NCBI RefSeq assembly: GCF_019459305.1
Contig: NZ_JAIBES010000063.1
Coordinates: forward strand, 1 to 64,000
DNA length: 64,000 bases
From: Sphingopyxis sp.
Lineage (GTDB): Bacteria > Pseudomonadota > Alphaproteobacteria > Sphingomonadales > Sphingomonadaceae
Reading direction: 5' to 3'
Part shown: piece after piece, positions 54,368-63,458 of the stretch
How positions within the stretch are numbered: position 1 is the stretch's first letter
Layout: every line of letters begins with the position of its first letter
Program-made: the position numbers and the translations under genes
Notes under the pieces: model-generated
What the model saw: only the letters and a program-made list of their open reading frames with translations
What the model was told of the DNA's origin: nothing
The model's database searches: none

Positions 54368-55552
54368 TCAGCTATCGACGCCAAACAGATCGCGGCTGTA
54401 AACCTTGTCTTCGACATCGGCCAGTTCGTCGGTTACGCGGTTGGCGATGATGACATCGGCCTCGGACTTGAACGCGGCAAGATCGCGCACCACCCGCGAG
54501 TTGAACAGCCGTTCGTCGTCGATCAACGGTTCATAGACGATCACCTCGACCCCCTTCGCCTTGATCCGCTTCATCACCCCCAGGATGCTGCTGGCGCGAA
54601 AATTGTCCGACCCCGCCTTCATCGCCAACCGGTGGATGCCCACGACGCGGGGGCCGCGTTTGAGCACCTCCGACGCGACGAAATCCTTGCGCGTCGTGTT
54701 CGACGACACGATCGCCTGGATCAGATTCTGCGGCACCTCGCTGTAATTGGCCAGCATCTGCTTGGTGTCCTTGGGTAGGCAATAACCGCCATAACCAAAG
54801 GAGGGGTTGTTATAAAAACTGCCGATCCGCGGGTCGAGGCACACGCCCTCGATGATCTGGCGCGAATCGGCGCCGTGCATCGCAGCGTAAGTATCGAGCT
54901 CGTTGAAGAACGCGACACGCATCGCAAGATAGGTGTTGGCGAACAGCTTGATCGCCTCCGCCTCGGTATTGCCCGTGTGCAACACGGCCGTTTCGGGTTT
55001 CAGCGATGCTGCGAGCAACAACTGCGCAAAGTGCGCCGCGCGCGGGTGCGTGTTGCCGACAATGATCCGCGACGGATGGAGATTGTCGAACAGCGCGCGC
55101 CCTTCGCGGAGGAATTCCGGAGAAAAGACGATCGCGTCGGTGTCGTGCTTGGCGCGCATCCGGTCGGTGAAGCCGACCGGTACCGTCGATTTGACCACGA
55201 TCACCGCATTTGGCGCCATCGTCAACGCATCGCCAATCACCGATTCAACCGAGCCGGTGTTGAAATAATTGGTGTCGGGATCATAATCGGTCGGCGTCGC
55301 GACGACGACAAAATCGGCGCCCTCATAGGCAGCTTGCTTGTCGATGGTTGCCGTCAGATCGAGTTTGCGGTTCGCCAGATAATCCTCAATCTCGGGATCG
55401 GCGATCGGGGAACGGCGCGCATTGATCTCATCCACTTTATGGCTGTCGATATCGAGCGCCACAACTCGATTATGCTGTGCCAGCAGCACCGCGTTCGAGA
55501 TACCGACATAGCCGGTGCCGACGATTGTGATTTTGACCGGATCGTTCGGCAC
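54368..55552 (-). CDS. ugd: UDP-glucose 6-dehydrogenase family protein
   Basis: 394 residues from a GTG with GGAG ten bases upstream. [20 protein letters not shown] is the NAD loop (about 7-26), [14 protein letters not shown] follows, and the catalytic Cys is in [14 protein letters not shown] (about 255). It oxidises UDP-glucose (or a related sugar) to the uronate for polysaccharide. With the epimerase at 43759 it would give UDP-galacturonate. The short ~390-residue form is that of ugd rather than ManNAc dehydrogenase. Confidence 0.9.
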   Translation of the reverse strand: MPNDPVKITIVGTGYVGISNAVLLAQHNRVVALDIDSHKVDEINARRSPIADPEIEDYLANRKLDLTATIDKQAAYEGADFVVVATPTDYDPDTNYFNTGSVESVIGDALTMAPNAVIVVKSTVPVGFTDRMRAKHDTDAIVFSPEFLREGRALFDNLHPSRIIVGNTHPRAAHFAQLLLAASLKPETAVLHTGNTEAEAIKLFANTYLAMRVAFFNELDTYAAMHGADSRQIIEGVCLDPRIGSFYNNPSFGYGGYCLPKDTKQMLANYSEVPQNLIQAIVSSNTTRKDFVASEVLKRGPRVVGIHRLAMKAGSDNFRASSILGVMKRIKAKGVEVIVYEPLIDDERLFNSRVVRDLAAFKSEADVIIANRVTDELADVEDKVYSRDLFGVDS

Positions 55553-55647
55553 TGGTACTGTTCTCCTGTGATGGTTGCCGCCCCCTAACAGCCGGTGCGA
55601 GATCGCTCAACCGCGACGCTGTCTGTGCTGCGACGACTAAGCCGCGA

Positions 55648-57138
55648 TCAGGTACCGCAAAAGGTTTTGTAAGGGTCGGCGTCAATTGGCGCCGGCTGCG
55701 CGAAAGCAGCCCACTCGGCGCGCTCGACATATGGGTTCTGCACGACCTCCAGAAGTTCGGTCCATGGCGCCATGTCCCCTGCCTCCGCCGCAACCAGCGC
55801 GGCCTCAACGAGATGATTGCGCGGAATATAGAGCGGATTCACCGCGTCCATGGCATCGGCGCGTTCGAGCGGCGCGATCGCTTCGCGTTCCAGCTGCGCC
55901 CACCAGTCGGCTATCCACGGCGCCATTGCCTCAGCATCGGGCAGCAGCGCCCGCAGCAAATCGCCATCGCCGCGCAGCAGCTGCGCCAGCGCGCGGAAAA
56001 ACGAGGTGAAATCGACGGCATGCTGTTCCAGCTCGCCGAACAGCGTATCAATCAGCTGCTCATCGGCCTTTTTCGCCTGCCCCAGCCCGAGTTTCTCGCG
56101 CATTTCATCGAGCCATTGCGCGCGAAAACGGGCCGGTATCGCATCGACCAACGCTTTGGCGGCGTCCACGTCAGCAGGATCGACGGCATGAATCGCGGGT
56201 AGCATGGCCTCGGCAAAGCGCGCCATGTTCCAGTGCGTGATCTGCGGCTGACGGCCATAGGCATAGCGGCCGTTCGCGTCGATCGAACTAAAGACCGTGT
56301 TCACCGCAAAACGATCCATGAAGGCGCAGGGACCGTAATCGAGCGTCTCGCCGCTGACAGCGACGTTGTCGGTGTTCATCACGCCATGGATGAAGCCCAC
56401 GCCCATCCAGCGCGCAACAAGCTCGCATTGCAGACCGAACACGCGATCGAGCAGCGCGAGGTGCGGGTTGGCAGCCTCAGCCAGCTCGGGGAAATGGCGG
56501 TTGATCGTGTATTCGGACAGCTGGATCACATGGTCGGCGCCAAAATGCGCTGCGAAAAATTGAAAAGTCCCAACTCGGATATGGCTGCTCGCCGCCCGCG
56601 TTAGCACCGCACCCGGATGCGACCGTTCCCGCTGCACTCGATCCCCGGTTGCCACCGCTGCGAGCGACCGCGTCGTCGGCACGCCCATCGCGGCCATCGC
56701 CTCGGACACGAGATACTCGCGTAGCACCGGTCCGATGGCAGCCTTGCCATCGCCGTTACGCGAGAAAGCCGTTGGGCCGGATCCTTTGAGTTGAAGATCG
56801 AACCGCGCCCCGTCAGGAGCCACAATCTCCCCCAAGAGAAGAGCACGACCATCGCCGAGCTGCGGGGAGAAATGACCGAACTGATGTCCGGCGTAAGCAA
56901 ATGCGAGGGGATTTGCACCTTCGGGTGTCTCTTTGCCCGAAAAGATGGCGGCAAGCTGGCTTTCGGTCATTCCCTCGGCCGCGATCCCGAGCCGAACCGC
57001 CAACGCATGATTGAAGATCAGGGGGTCGGGGGCAGAAGGCTTCGCCGCATCAGCGGGCGAGAAAAACCCGTCCATGGAATCGTGGAAGCTATTTTGGAAC
57101 GCGAAATTCATGCCCCCTATGTCGAGAGTTGACGTCAT
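55648..57138 (-). CDS. selO: Protein adenylyltransferase SelO (YdiU)
   Basis: 496 residues of the pseudokinase family that AMPylates proteins. Visible blocks are AYAGHQFGHFSPQLGDGRALLLGE, DLQLKGSGPTAFSRNGDGKAAIGPVLREYLVSEAMAAMGVPTTR, GFIHGVMNTDNVAVSGETLDYGPCAFMD (metal and ATP residues, about 255) and YIPRNHLVEAAL near the end. The ATG at 57138 is used; the ATG at 57111 (MNFAFQNSF) is an alternative. It may respond to redox stress, as in E. coli. Confidence 0.92.
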   Translation of the reverse strand: MTSTLDIGGMNFAFQNSFHDSMDGFFSPADAAKPSAPDPLIFNHALAVRLGIAAEGMTESQLAAIFSGKETPEGANPLAFAYAGHQFGHFSPQLGDGRALLLGEIVAPDGARFDLQLKGSGPTAFSRNGDGKAAIGPVLREYLVSEAMAAMGVPTTRSLAAVATGDRVQRERSHPGAVLTRAASSHIRVGTFQFFAAHFGADHVIQLSEYTINRHFPELAEAANPHLALLDRVFGLQCELVARWMGVGFIHGVMNTDNVAVSGETLDYGPCAFMDRFAVNTVFSSIDANGRYAYGRQPQITHWNMARFAEAMLPAIHAVDPADVDAAKALVDAIPARFRAQWLDEMREKLGLGQAKKADEQLIDTLFGELEQHAVDFTSFFRALAQLLRGDGDLLRALLPDAEAMAPWIADWWAQLEREAIAPLERADAMDAVNPLYIPRNHLVEAALVAAEAGDMAPWTELLEVVQNPYVERAEWAAFAQPAPIDADPYKTFCGT

Positions 57139-57202
57139 GAATGCAAGTCGCCTCGAGGCGCCTCGTTATGCAACGAAAACGCGCCGTAGCTGGCGCTCGG
57201 GC

Positions 57203-58429
57203 TCACCGGGCCGCAACGCTGATGTTGTGATTAATCCCTTCGAGGAGGCTTCCCTTCGGAACCGTCATCGGAATGGTTGAGTGGCAGTTGCGAAAGACGA
57301 GCCGTGTTGGCTCGTCGACGTCCCACTTGTAAGGAACTCCAGGTCGGAAATGCGTAAAATGAACCGATTCAAACGCGATGAGACCGGCCGTGTTGCGCGC
57401 TTTCAAAATATATTCGTGGCAACCCTCGAAATAGCCACCAACAAGGGTAATCAAGTGAGCATTTGATAAATCGAGAATTGCCCTACCCAACGAACCTGCA
57501 CCTTCGAAACGCCCTCCAATTACCAGAACGTCCTCAGCACCAGCCAGTTTCATTGCAGAATTACGAATATTTTTGAATTCGGGTTCACGAAACGTGTTTC
57601 GGTTAACGACAGCATTTTCGCATACGATGCCATAAGTCGATGTGTCGAAGAGTATCCGGTCAAACAAGGATGTTTGAAGGGGACCCCGGAAGCGAAAGAC
57701 CGCATCCGCCATCTCATAGCCCCCCAAGTTCACGAAGCTGTTATGATCGGTGTCACCTTCAATATCGAAACCGGCGCGCTGCGACATCATTCCGAAATTT
57801 TCGAACGACGCAAAAACCAGTCCGTTCCGTGCGGTGAAGACCGGAATATCGGGAATTTTATTCTGGAAGTTGTAAAATACCGACTGAATCGCGCCGTCCC
57901 CGTGTAGGCGTGAAAAGCTCTGCGCGTTGAGCGTCCCGGTTAATCGATATAATCCGTTCTGGATATAGCCCGTTTTGCCATGCGTTCCCGCAAACGTCCC
58001 TGAAGCTTTGATGAGGTCACGGATGGCTCTCGTATCGTCTGAAAGAATATCGCCCTTCGCGCCGAAAGCGCGTGCATCCAAGTGATCTGCCTGGCCTAGC
58101 GCGCCAGATTCACCCAAGCGTCGCCACTGGCCACGATGGGACTCCTGGCCTCCGATGCTGCCCACCACATCGTCGGGACCCATGGCCGCACTATCCAACA
58201 TGAACAGGCCGCCACCGCCGTCGAATGGTGAATTTGAACCTAGCACGACGGCAAGTATTGCCTCCCCGTCCTCGGTCCTGCCGAACTCTCGCAGATCATT
58301 GAGATTATCGAACGAAAGCATAGACAACGGCTGTCCTCGACGAGTGGACGGTGCCGCCACGTTTCCGGCGAGTATCGGTAGCAAGGCGCCTTGCGAAAGG
58401 GCAAGAAAGTCACGTCTAGGATAGGGCAT
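57203..58429 (-). CDS. Tat-exported beta-helix protein, tailspike/pectate lyase-like
   Basis: 408 residues from the ATG opening MPYPRRDFLALSQGALLPILAG, a twin-arginine signal. LDARAFGAKGDILSDDTRAIRDLIKAS (about 115-141) is the start of pectate lyase superfamily 3/tailspike beta-helices; the remainder is short repeated turns ending in strands (for example NIRNSAMKLAGAEDVLVIGGRFEG). It would bind or cut a surface polysaccharide in the periplasm or outside. No catalytic residue can be fixed. Codon and base use are A/T-richer than the flanks. Confidence 0.72.
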   Translation of the reverse strand: MPYPRRDFLALSQGALLPILAGNVAAPSTRRGQPLSMLSFDNLNDLREFGRTEDGEAILAVVLGSNSPFDGGGGLFMLDSAAMGPDDVVGSIGGQESHRGQWRRLGESGALGQADHLDARAFGAKGDILSDDTRAIRDLIKASGTFAGTHGKTGYIQNGLYRLTGTLNAQSFSRLHGDGAIQSVFYNFQNKIPDIPVFTARNGLVFASFENFGMMSQRAGFDIEGDTDHNSFVNLGGYEMADAVFRFRGPLQTSLFDRILFDTSTYGIVCENAVVNRNTFREPEFKNIRNSAMKLAGAEDVLVIGGRFEGAGSLGRAILDLSNAHLITLVGGYFEGCHEYILKARNTAGLIAFESVHFTHFRPGVPYKWDVDEPTRLVFRNCHSTIPMTVPKGSLLEGINHNISVAAR

Positions 58430-58756
58430 CGTTGAACCTCGTGCTTTAGAAATGTTGTCGGTGTTCAAAGGTTAGCAGAGTTGAATCTTGCGCAGCGACT
58501 TAGCAATGATTGTCCTTGCACTAGCAGGCGATCAGAATTTACTCTTTTGATCTGCAATCTAACTCACGGCGATCAGTCTCGATCATAGAGCAAAAATTGT
58601 TTGACCCGCTATTATGATCGAGTGGAGTCGATGCACATCCGATGCCGTCCGTCAACGGCCCGAACCAGTTCACGTGGTTGCGGACGCAACGTCGCCTGAC
58701 AATCAACTGCGATTTGTTAGGTTGCAAATAATCGATAGATCAGACAGTGTTCTAGG
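58430..58756. other. A/T-rich intergenic region
   Basis: A 327-base gap between divergent genes, distinctly richer in A and T by eye than the genome around it. No ORF of plausible coding character, RNA or strong repeat is seen; the promoters of the beta-helix and FkbM genes must lie here. The base shift agrees with the two neighbours and suggests acquired DNA. Confidence 0.5.
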
Positions 58757-59575
58757 ATGCTTTATGAAAATGGGCTTTTGAGGGCCATCATTCTTCCGAT
58801 AATGAAGGCGGTCAGTCGCGATATAACGATCCGGCATCATTGGACCGGCCAGCAGCTGAAGATCAACCTTTTCGCACATAAGGGTTACTGGTATCACGGC
58901 CGTCGCCGTGAAAAAGAAGAGATGCGTGCGATCGAATTGCTGGTTGAACCAGGCGATGTTGCCGTGGAGGTAGGTGGGCATATTGGTTACATCGCTCTTC
59001 TCCTCGCGCGCGCAGTTGGATATGGCAAACTCATCGTGTTCGAACCGGGATCGAACAATCTCCCCTATCTAAGGGCAAATCTGGCCGATCTGGACAATGT
59101 CACTCTGATCGAAAAGGGGTGCGGCCCGCGATCGGAAAATATGACTTTCTTCGAAGAAAGCCTGACGGGCCAGAACAACAGCTTCGTTTCCAGCTTTCGC
59201 GGCCTTCAGGATAACGCGGCCAAAGCCCCTACTGTTTCCGTGGATGTGACTTCACATGTCGTTCCGGTCGTCAGACTAGATCAAGAGGTTCCCGCCACGC
59301 CCTCCTTCGTCAAGATCGACGTCGAAGGTTTCGAACTCGCGGTCTTGCACGGCGCCGAAGGTTGGTTCGACGATGGGAAGATGTACCCGATCTTCATGAT
59401 CGAGGTGCAGGCCGACCACACCGCGATCGCCGATTGGTTTATTACTCGCGGATACAAGCTGTTTGACGTAAACGGCCGGCCGATGATGGAGATTCCCGAA
59501 ACGACAATCAACCTTTTCGCGCTCGATCCGAAGATCCACGCCGAGCGACTGGAACGATGGCAATCCGGCTTCTAG
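58757..59575 (+). CDS. FkbM family methyltransferase
   Basis: 272 residues. The SAM site is VAVEVGGHIGYIALLLARAVG (about 73-93), continuing IVFEPGSNNLPYLRANLADL. SFVKIDVEGFELAVLHGAEGW (about 190) is the FkbM block. FkbM enzymes O-methylate sugars in polysaccharides or lipids. There is no ribosome site at the usual spacing; an internal ATG at 58802 is possible. Stands alone, near polysaccharide genes. Confidence 0.85.
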   Translation: MLYENGLLRAIILPIMKAVSRDITIRHHWTGQQLKINLFAHKGYWYHGRRREKEEMRAIELLVEPGDVAVEVGGHIGYIALLLARAVGYGKLIVFEPGSNNLPYLRANLADLDNVTLIEKGCGPRSENMTFFEESLTGQNNSFVSSFRGLQDNAAKAPTVSVDVTSHVVPVVRLDQEVPATPSFVKIDVEGFELAVLHGAEGWFDDGKMYPIFMIEVQADHTAIADWFITRGYKLFDVNGRPMMEIPETTINLFALDPKIHAERLERWQSGF

Positions 59576-59816
59576 GCCTAAAGAGCCGCTGGCTTCAAAA
59601 ATCCAAGCTTTGCGGTTTTCCGCATAAATCGGGTAACTCCGTCGCTTCATCCTGTTTTGATAAATCTTGATACGGGGCTTGACGTCAGAAATCGGCAGGA
59701 AGACCTAAACTGATATCGGCCCTAGCCCGCGTGATCGGGCCTATGCGCCAAAAACCGGGGTCGAGCGGGCGGCGAAAATTTCGTGATCTGATACAATGAA
59801 ATTCCAACGTCAAAGA

Positions 59817-60764
59817 CTAGATCAGACCGGTCAGAACAGCGCCCGCGAGTGCGAGTTGCGCTTTCAGCTCACGCCTAAGCTTTCGGGCGTTAGTCGCTAG
59901 CCATAGCCGATCGCCAACATCTAACCGCGCTACGCGGTCGAGGACCGCTTGTTCCGCCGCGTTGTCCGAGTTGAGGAAAGCCCGGTTGCGCAAGACGATG
60001 CTACGGTACCAACCTTGACGCATTAGTGACATGCGCTTGAACGCTCCAGCGGAGCCTGGCAAAGCGCCAAACTGGTTCTGTTCGTGCTGGCGATACCGTA
60101 TTCCCGCCCACTCATCAATTACCCATGGGAGACCATGTGAACGGCAGATCGCGTAGCAAAGCCAATCGTGCGACATATTTTTCCAATCATGATCCTCAAC
60201 GCGCCCGATCCGCGAATAAATCAGCGCTGCCGCCTGTCGGTCAAAAACATAGGTGCAGCCTGCAGACGCAGACTGGAACAGGTGATCGAAGGGCCGCTGA
60301 GGCTGGGCCTTGGCAACAGTCCATTCGATCCCCTTAGCGTCGGAAAAAGCGACCAGATTGGACGCGTAACCCGAAGCGCCCTTTTCGTTCAGCATGCGCA
60401 CAGCGCGTTCCAGCTTTCTTGGCAGCCAGATGTCATCCTGATCTGCAAAGGCAAAATAGGCGTGGGGCGCACCGTGGATTTCGACCAGCATACTGAGGAA
60501 GTTTCCGCACGCGGCGCCAAACCGGGACGATGCCGTGTCAAGCAGCGATAGCCGGCCGGGGTAGGCTTCGGCATAAGCACGAAGGATATCCAAGGTGCCG
60601 TCGGTGGAGCCGTCATCACGAACGTAAAGCGCCGTCTCCACCCCTTCCTGGTTCAGGATGCTGTCGATTTGCTCCGCAACAAACTTCTCACCGTCGTAAG
60701 TTGCCAGCATCACGCCGACGGACGTCGCAGGCGGCAGTTCTCCCACACCTTTTAAGCTGCTCAT
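59817..60764 (-). CDS. Glycosyltransferase family 2
   Basis: 315 residues of a GT-A fold. VGVMLATYDGEKFVAEQIDSILNQEGVETALYVRDDGSTDGTLDIL (about 16-60) is the family start, the DXD-like motif is ADQDDIW (about 109), and DHDWKNMSHDWLCYAI is the acceptor-side block as in rhamnosyltransferases. The sugar acceptor is unknown. It is likely to use dTDP-rhamnose made by the adjacent rfb genes. No membrane segments. Confidence 0.87.
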   Translation of the reverse strand: MSSLKGVGELPPATSVGVMLATYDGEKFVAEQIDSILNQEGVETALYVRDDGSTDGTLDILRAYAEAYPGRLSLLDTASSRFGAACGNFLSMLVEIHGAPHAYFAFADQDDIWLPRKLERAVRMLNEKGASGYASNLVAFSDAKGIEWTVAKAQPQRPFDHLFQSASAGCTYVFDRQAAALIYSRIGRVEDHDWKNMSHDWLCYAICRSHGLPWVIDEWAGIRYRQHEQNQFGALPGSAGAFKRMSLMRQGWYRSIVLRNRAFLNSDNAAEQAVLDRVARLDVGDRLWLATNARKLRRELKAQLALAGAVLTGLI

Positions 60765-60976
60765 AACGCTAATATTCTTGCCATCTGTTATCGGGATTCT
60801 GGATTGTTGTTGCGAAACACACGGCTATACCCATCCACTGCTGGAACGTCGAGATACAATGAGCAAACAGAGCCTAAGCCTTGCCCCGGACCATTGTAGC
60901 GTGCAATAGAGCTCCCCCACGCGCTCGCTCAGGCTAACTGATTGCGACGGCGGATTATTTCAGGCATGGAGAGTCT

Positions 60977-62029
60977 ATGACGCGAATTTTGGTGACTGGT
61001 GGTGCCGGTTTTATAGGATCTGCGGTCTGTCGCCATCTCGTCCAGGATTTAGGGCATGAGGTGGTGAATGTGGATTCGCTCACCTATGCAGCGAACCTCT
61101 CTTCGCTCGCACCGATCGAAAATTCCAACTGCTACTATTTCGAACGGGTCGATGTGCGCGATCGTGCCGCAGTTGATGACGTGTTTGCACGCCATCAGCC
61201 GGATGCAGTGATGCATCTTGCCGCCGAAAGCCATGTCGATCGCTCGATCTCGGGCGCGCAAATTTTCCTCGAGACCAATATCCTCGGCACCGCCGTGATG
61301 CTGGAGGCGCTGCGTGCCTATCGCGACAGCCTGCCTCCCGAGCGCGCCGATGCGCTGCGGATGCTTCATATCTCGACCGACGAAGTGTATGGCTCGCTCG
61401 GCGACACGGGCCTCTTTACCGAAGAAACGCCTTACGACCCCTCTTCGCCCTATTCGGCGTCTAAGGCGGCGTCGGACCATCTCGTTCAAGCTTGGGTGCG
61501 CACCTATGGACTCACGTGCTTAATCTCGAACTGCTCGAACAATTACGGGCCTTATCATTTCCCTGAAAAACTCATTCCGCTGGTGATTCTGAACGCCCTC
61601 CACGACAGGAAGCTTCCCGTCTACGGCAACGGATCGAACATCCGCGACTGGCTTTATGTGGATGACCATGCTCGCGCGCTGGTAATGATTCTTGAAAAGG
61701 GCCGTGCCGGCGAAAAATACAATATCGGAGGCCGAAATGAGCGCACCAACCTGCAGGTGGTCGAGCGCATATGCGATCTGATGGACGCGATGGTGCCCAA
61801 AGGTCATTCTCACCGCGACCTGATCGAATTCGTTGTCGATCGTCCTGGTCACGATCATCGCTATGCGATCGACGCGACAAAGACTGAAGGCGAAATCGGC
61901 TGGAAGGCGCAGGAAAATTTCGACAGCGGCATCGAAAAGACGGTTCGCTGGTATCTCGATAATCGCGGCTGGTGGGAACCGATCCGTAATAAGGTCTATG
62001 CCGGTGAGCGCCTCGGCTCGTTAAAATAA
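60977..62029 (+). CDS. rfbB: dTDP-glucose 4,6-dehydratase
   Basis: 350 residues. [19 protein letters not shown] is the NAD loop, [12 protein letters not shown] and [11 protein letters not shown] carry conserved residues, and [12 protein letters not shown] has the catalytic Tyr and Lys, with [19 protein letters not shown] after. GGAGAG precedes the ATG. It makes dTDP-4-keto-6-deoxyglucose. It faces rfbD, with 11 bases between the stop codons. Confidence 0.95.
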   Translation: MTRILVTGGAGFIGSAVCRHLVQDLGHEVVNVDSLTYAANLSSLAPIENSNCYYFERVDVRDRAAVDDVFARHQPDAVMHLAAESHVDRSISGAQIFLETNILGTAVMLEALRAYRDSLPPERADALRMLHISTDEVYGSLGDTGLFTEETPYDPSSPYSASKAASDHLVQAWVRTYGLTCLISNCSNNYGPYHFPEKLIPLVILNALHDRKLPVYGNGSNIRDWLYVDDHARALVMILEKGRAGEKYNIGGRNERTNLQVVERICDLMDAMVPKGHSHRDLIEFVVDRPGHDHRYAIDATKTEGEIGWKAQENFDSGIEKTVRWYLDNRGWWEPIRNKVYAGERLGSLK

Positions 62030-62040
62030 CCGCGTCGAAG

Positions 62041-62898
62041 TCAGCTCTGGTCCCGCACCTCGCGGAGCATGAGTCTCAGGTTTGCGCGCCAATGTGGCGC
62101 CGGTAAGCCCAGCATCGCGGTTGTCGCTTCCTTGTCGAGCACCGAATAATGCGGACGCCGCGCTGGCGTCGGATAGGCACTGCTCGGGATCGGGAGGATC
62201 TTTGCAGTACGATCAACTAAGCCAAGTTCCAGCGCCTCTTCCTGAACGGCGACGGCAAGATCATACCAGCTTGCCGCACCGCTGTCAGTGTAATGGTAGA
62301 CGCCGTTCGCACCAGCGGCGGCCAGTTTCCAGATTCCGTCGGCCAGCGAGGATGCCCATGTGGGCGTCCCAATCTGGTCAGCAACAACGCGCAACTCATC
62401 GCGGTCGGCAATCAACCGCAATATCGTGCGGACAAAATTATTACCCTGACTGCCATACACCCAAGCCGTCCGCACGATAAGCGCCCCCTCCCCTGCTTCG
62501 TGCTCGCCGCGAAGCTTCGAACAACCATAGACGCCAATCGGGGCGGTCGGCGCATCAGGTGCATAGGGACGCCCGGCCTCGCCATCGAAAACGAAGTCGG
62601 TAGATACATGAACGAACCGGGCCCCAACGGCTTCACCCGCGCGCGCCAGAAAACCAACCGCGTCACCGTTGATCCGGAACGCCAATTCGGAATCGGTCTC
62701 GGCCTGATCGACCGCGGTATAGGCTGCCGCGTTGATCAGGATTTGCGGCCCGGTTGCGCTCACGAAGCTCCTCACGGCCTTCGCATCGCCGATGTCTAGC
62801 ACGGAACTGGTCGTCGCGACGACCTCCGCCCCCTCAGGGGCCGTTCTTTGTAGAGCCTGACCCAGTTGCCCGTCTGCGCCGGTTATCAGTGCCTTCAT
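62041..62898 (-). CDS. rfbD: dTDP-4-dehydrorhamnose reductase
   Basis: 285 residues from the ATG (a GTG one codon earlier is an alternative). MKALITGADGQLGQALQRTA is the NADP loop, with ILINAAAYTAVDQAETD, VHVSTDFVFDGEAGRPY and YGCSKLRGEHEAGE (catalytic Tyr and Lys). Makes dTDP-L-rhamnose. Ends the rfbA-rfbC-rfbD run, 12 bases after rfbC. Confidence 0.94.
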   Translation of the reverse strand: MKALITGADGQLGQALQRTAPEGAEVVATTSSVLDIGDAKAVRSFVSATGPQILINAAAYTAVDQAETDSELAFRINGDAVGFLARAGEAVGARFVHVSTDFVFDGEAGRPYAPDAPTAPIGVYGCSKLRGEHEAGEGALIVRTAWVYGSQGNNFVRTILRLIADRDELRVVADQIGTPTWASSLADGIWKLAAAGANGVYHYTDSGAASWYDLAVAVQEEALELGLVDRTAKILPIPSSAYPTPARRPHYSVLDKEATTAMLGLPAPHWRANLRLMLREVRDQS

Positions 62899-62910
62899 CA
62901 CCCGCAGTCC

Positions 62911-63456
62911 TCAAGAAAAAGTTGGTGCCTCCGACAGCGGAAGGCCGACCGCATCCTTCGCCGAAAGCGCCGGTGTCATGCCGTCTAGTGGCCAATCGAT
63001 GCCGATCGATGGGTCGCTCCACAACAGGCTGCGCTCATTGGCCGGAACATAGCCGCTCGTGCATTTATACAGGAAATCGGTACCATCCTCGAGACACAGG
63101 AAACCATGCGCCATACCCTCTGGCACATAAAGCATACGCTTATTCGCCGCCGACAGTTCGAGGCCAAACCATTTCCCGAAGGTTGCGGAGGATCGCCGCA
63201 TGTCGACAACTACATCGAAAACCGTGCCTGCTGTAACCCGCACCAGCTTTCCCTGCGGAGTGGGCAGTTGATAATGCAGTCCGCGCAAAACACCGCGCGA
63301 TGAACGGCTGTGGTTGTCCTGCACAAAGACAAGGTCGAGGCCATTGTCGCGGAATAATTCCGCGTTCCAGCTTTCCATGAAGAAGCCTCGATCATCTCCG
63401 AAAACCTTCGGTTCTACGATCACGACGCCTTCCATGTCGGTTGGGATGAACTGCAT
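62911..63456 (-). CDS. rfbC: dTDP-4-dehydrorhamnose 3,5-epimerase
   Basis: 181 residues. GVVIVEPKVFGDDRGFFMESWN, FVQDNHSRSSRGVLRGLHYQ (catalytic His) and PEGMAHGFLCLEDGTDFLYKCT are RmlC blocks in a cupin fold. It inverts C3 and C5 of the keto sugar. Two bases separate it from the rfbA stop, so it is read in the same operon. Confidence 0.95.
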   Translation of the reverse strand: MQFIPTDMEGVVIVEPKVFGDDRGFFMESWNAELFRDNGLDLVFVQDNHSRSSRGVLRGLHYQLPTPQGKLVRVTAGTVFDVVVDMRRSSATFGKWFGLELSAANKRMLYVPEGMAHGFLCLEDGTDFLYKCTSGYVPANERSLLWSDPSIGIDWPLDGMTPALSAKDAVGLPLSEAPTFS

Positions 63457-63458
63457 AA

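Noticed and set aside
57120-57145. Second copy of the MerR operator near the selO start
   Set aside because: Only TTGACGTCA is present, without the second spaced arm; it is a chance half site.
60803-60832. Possible promoter TTGTTG-16-TATACC ahead of rfbB
   Set aside because: Weak match and about 140 bases from the gene; not distinguishable from chance in this A/T-richer gap.
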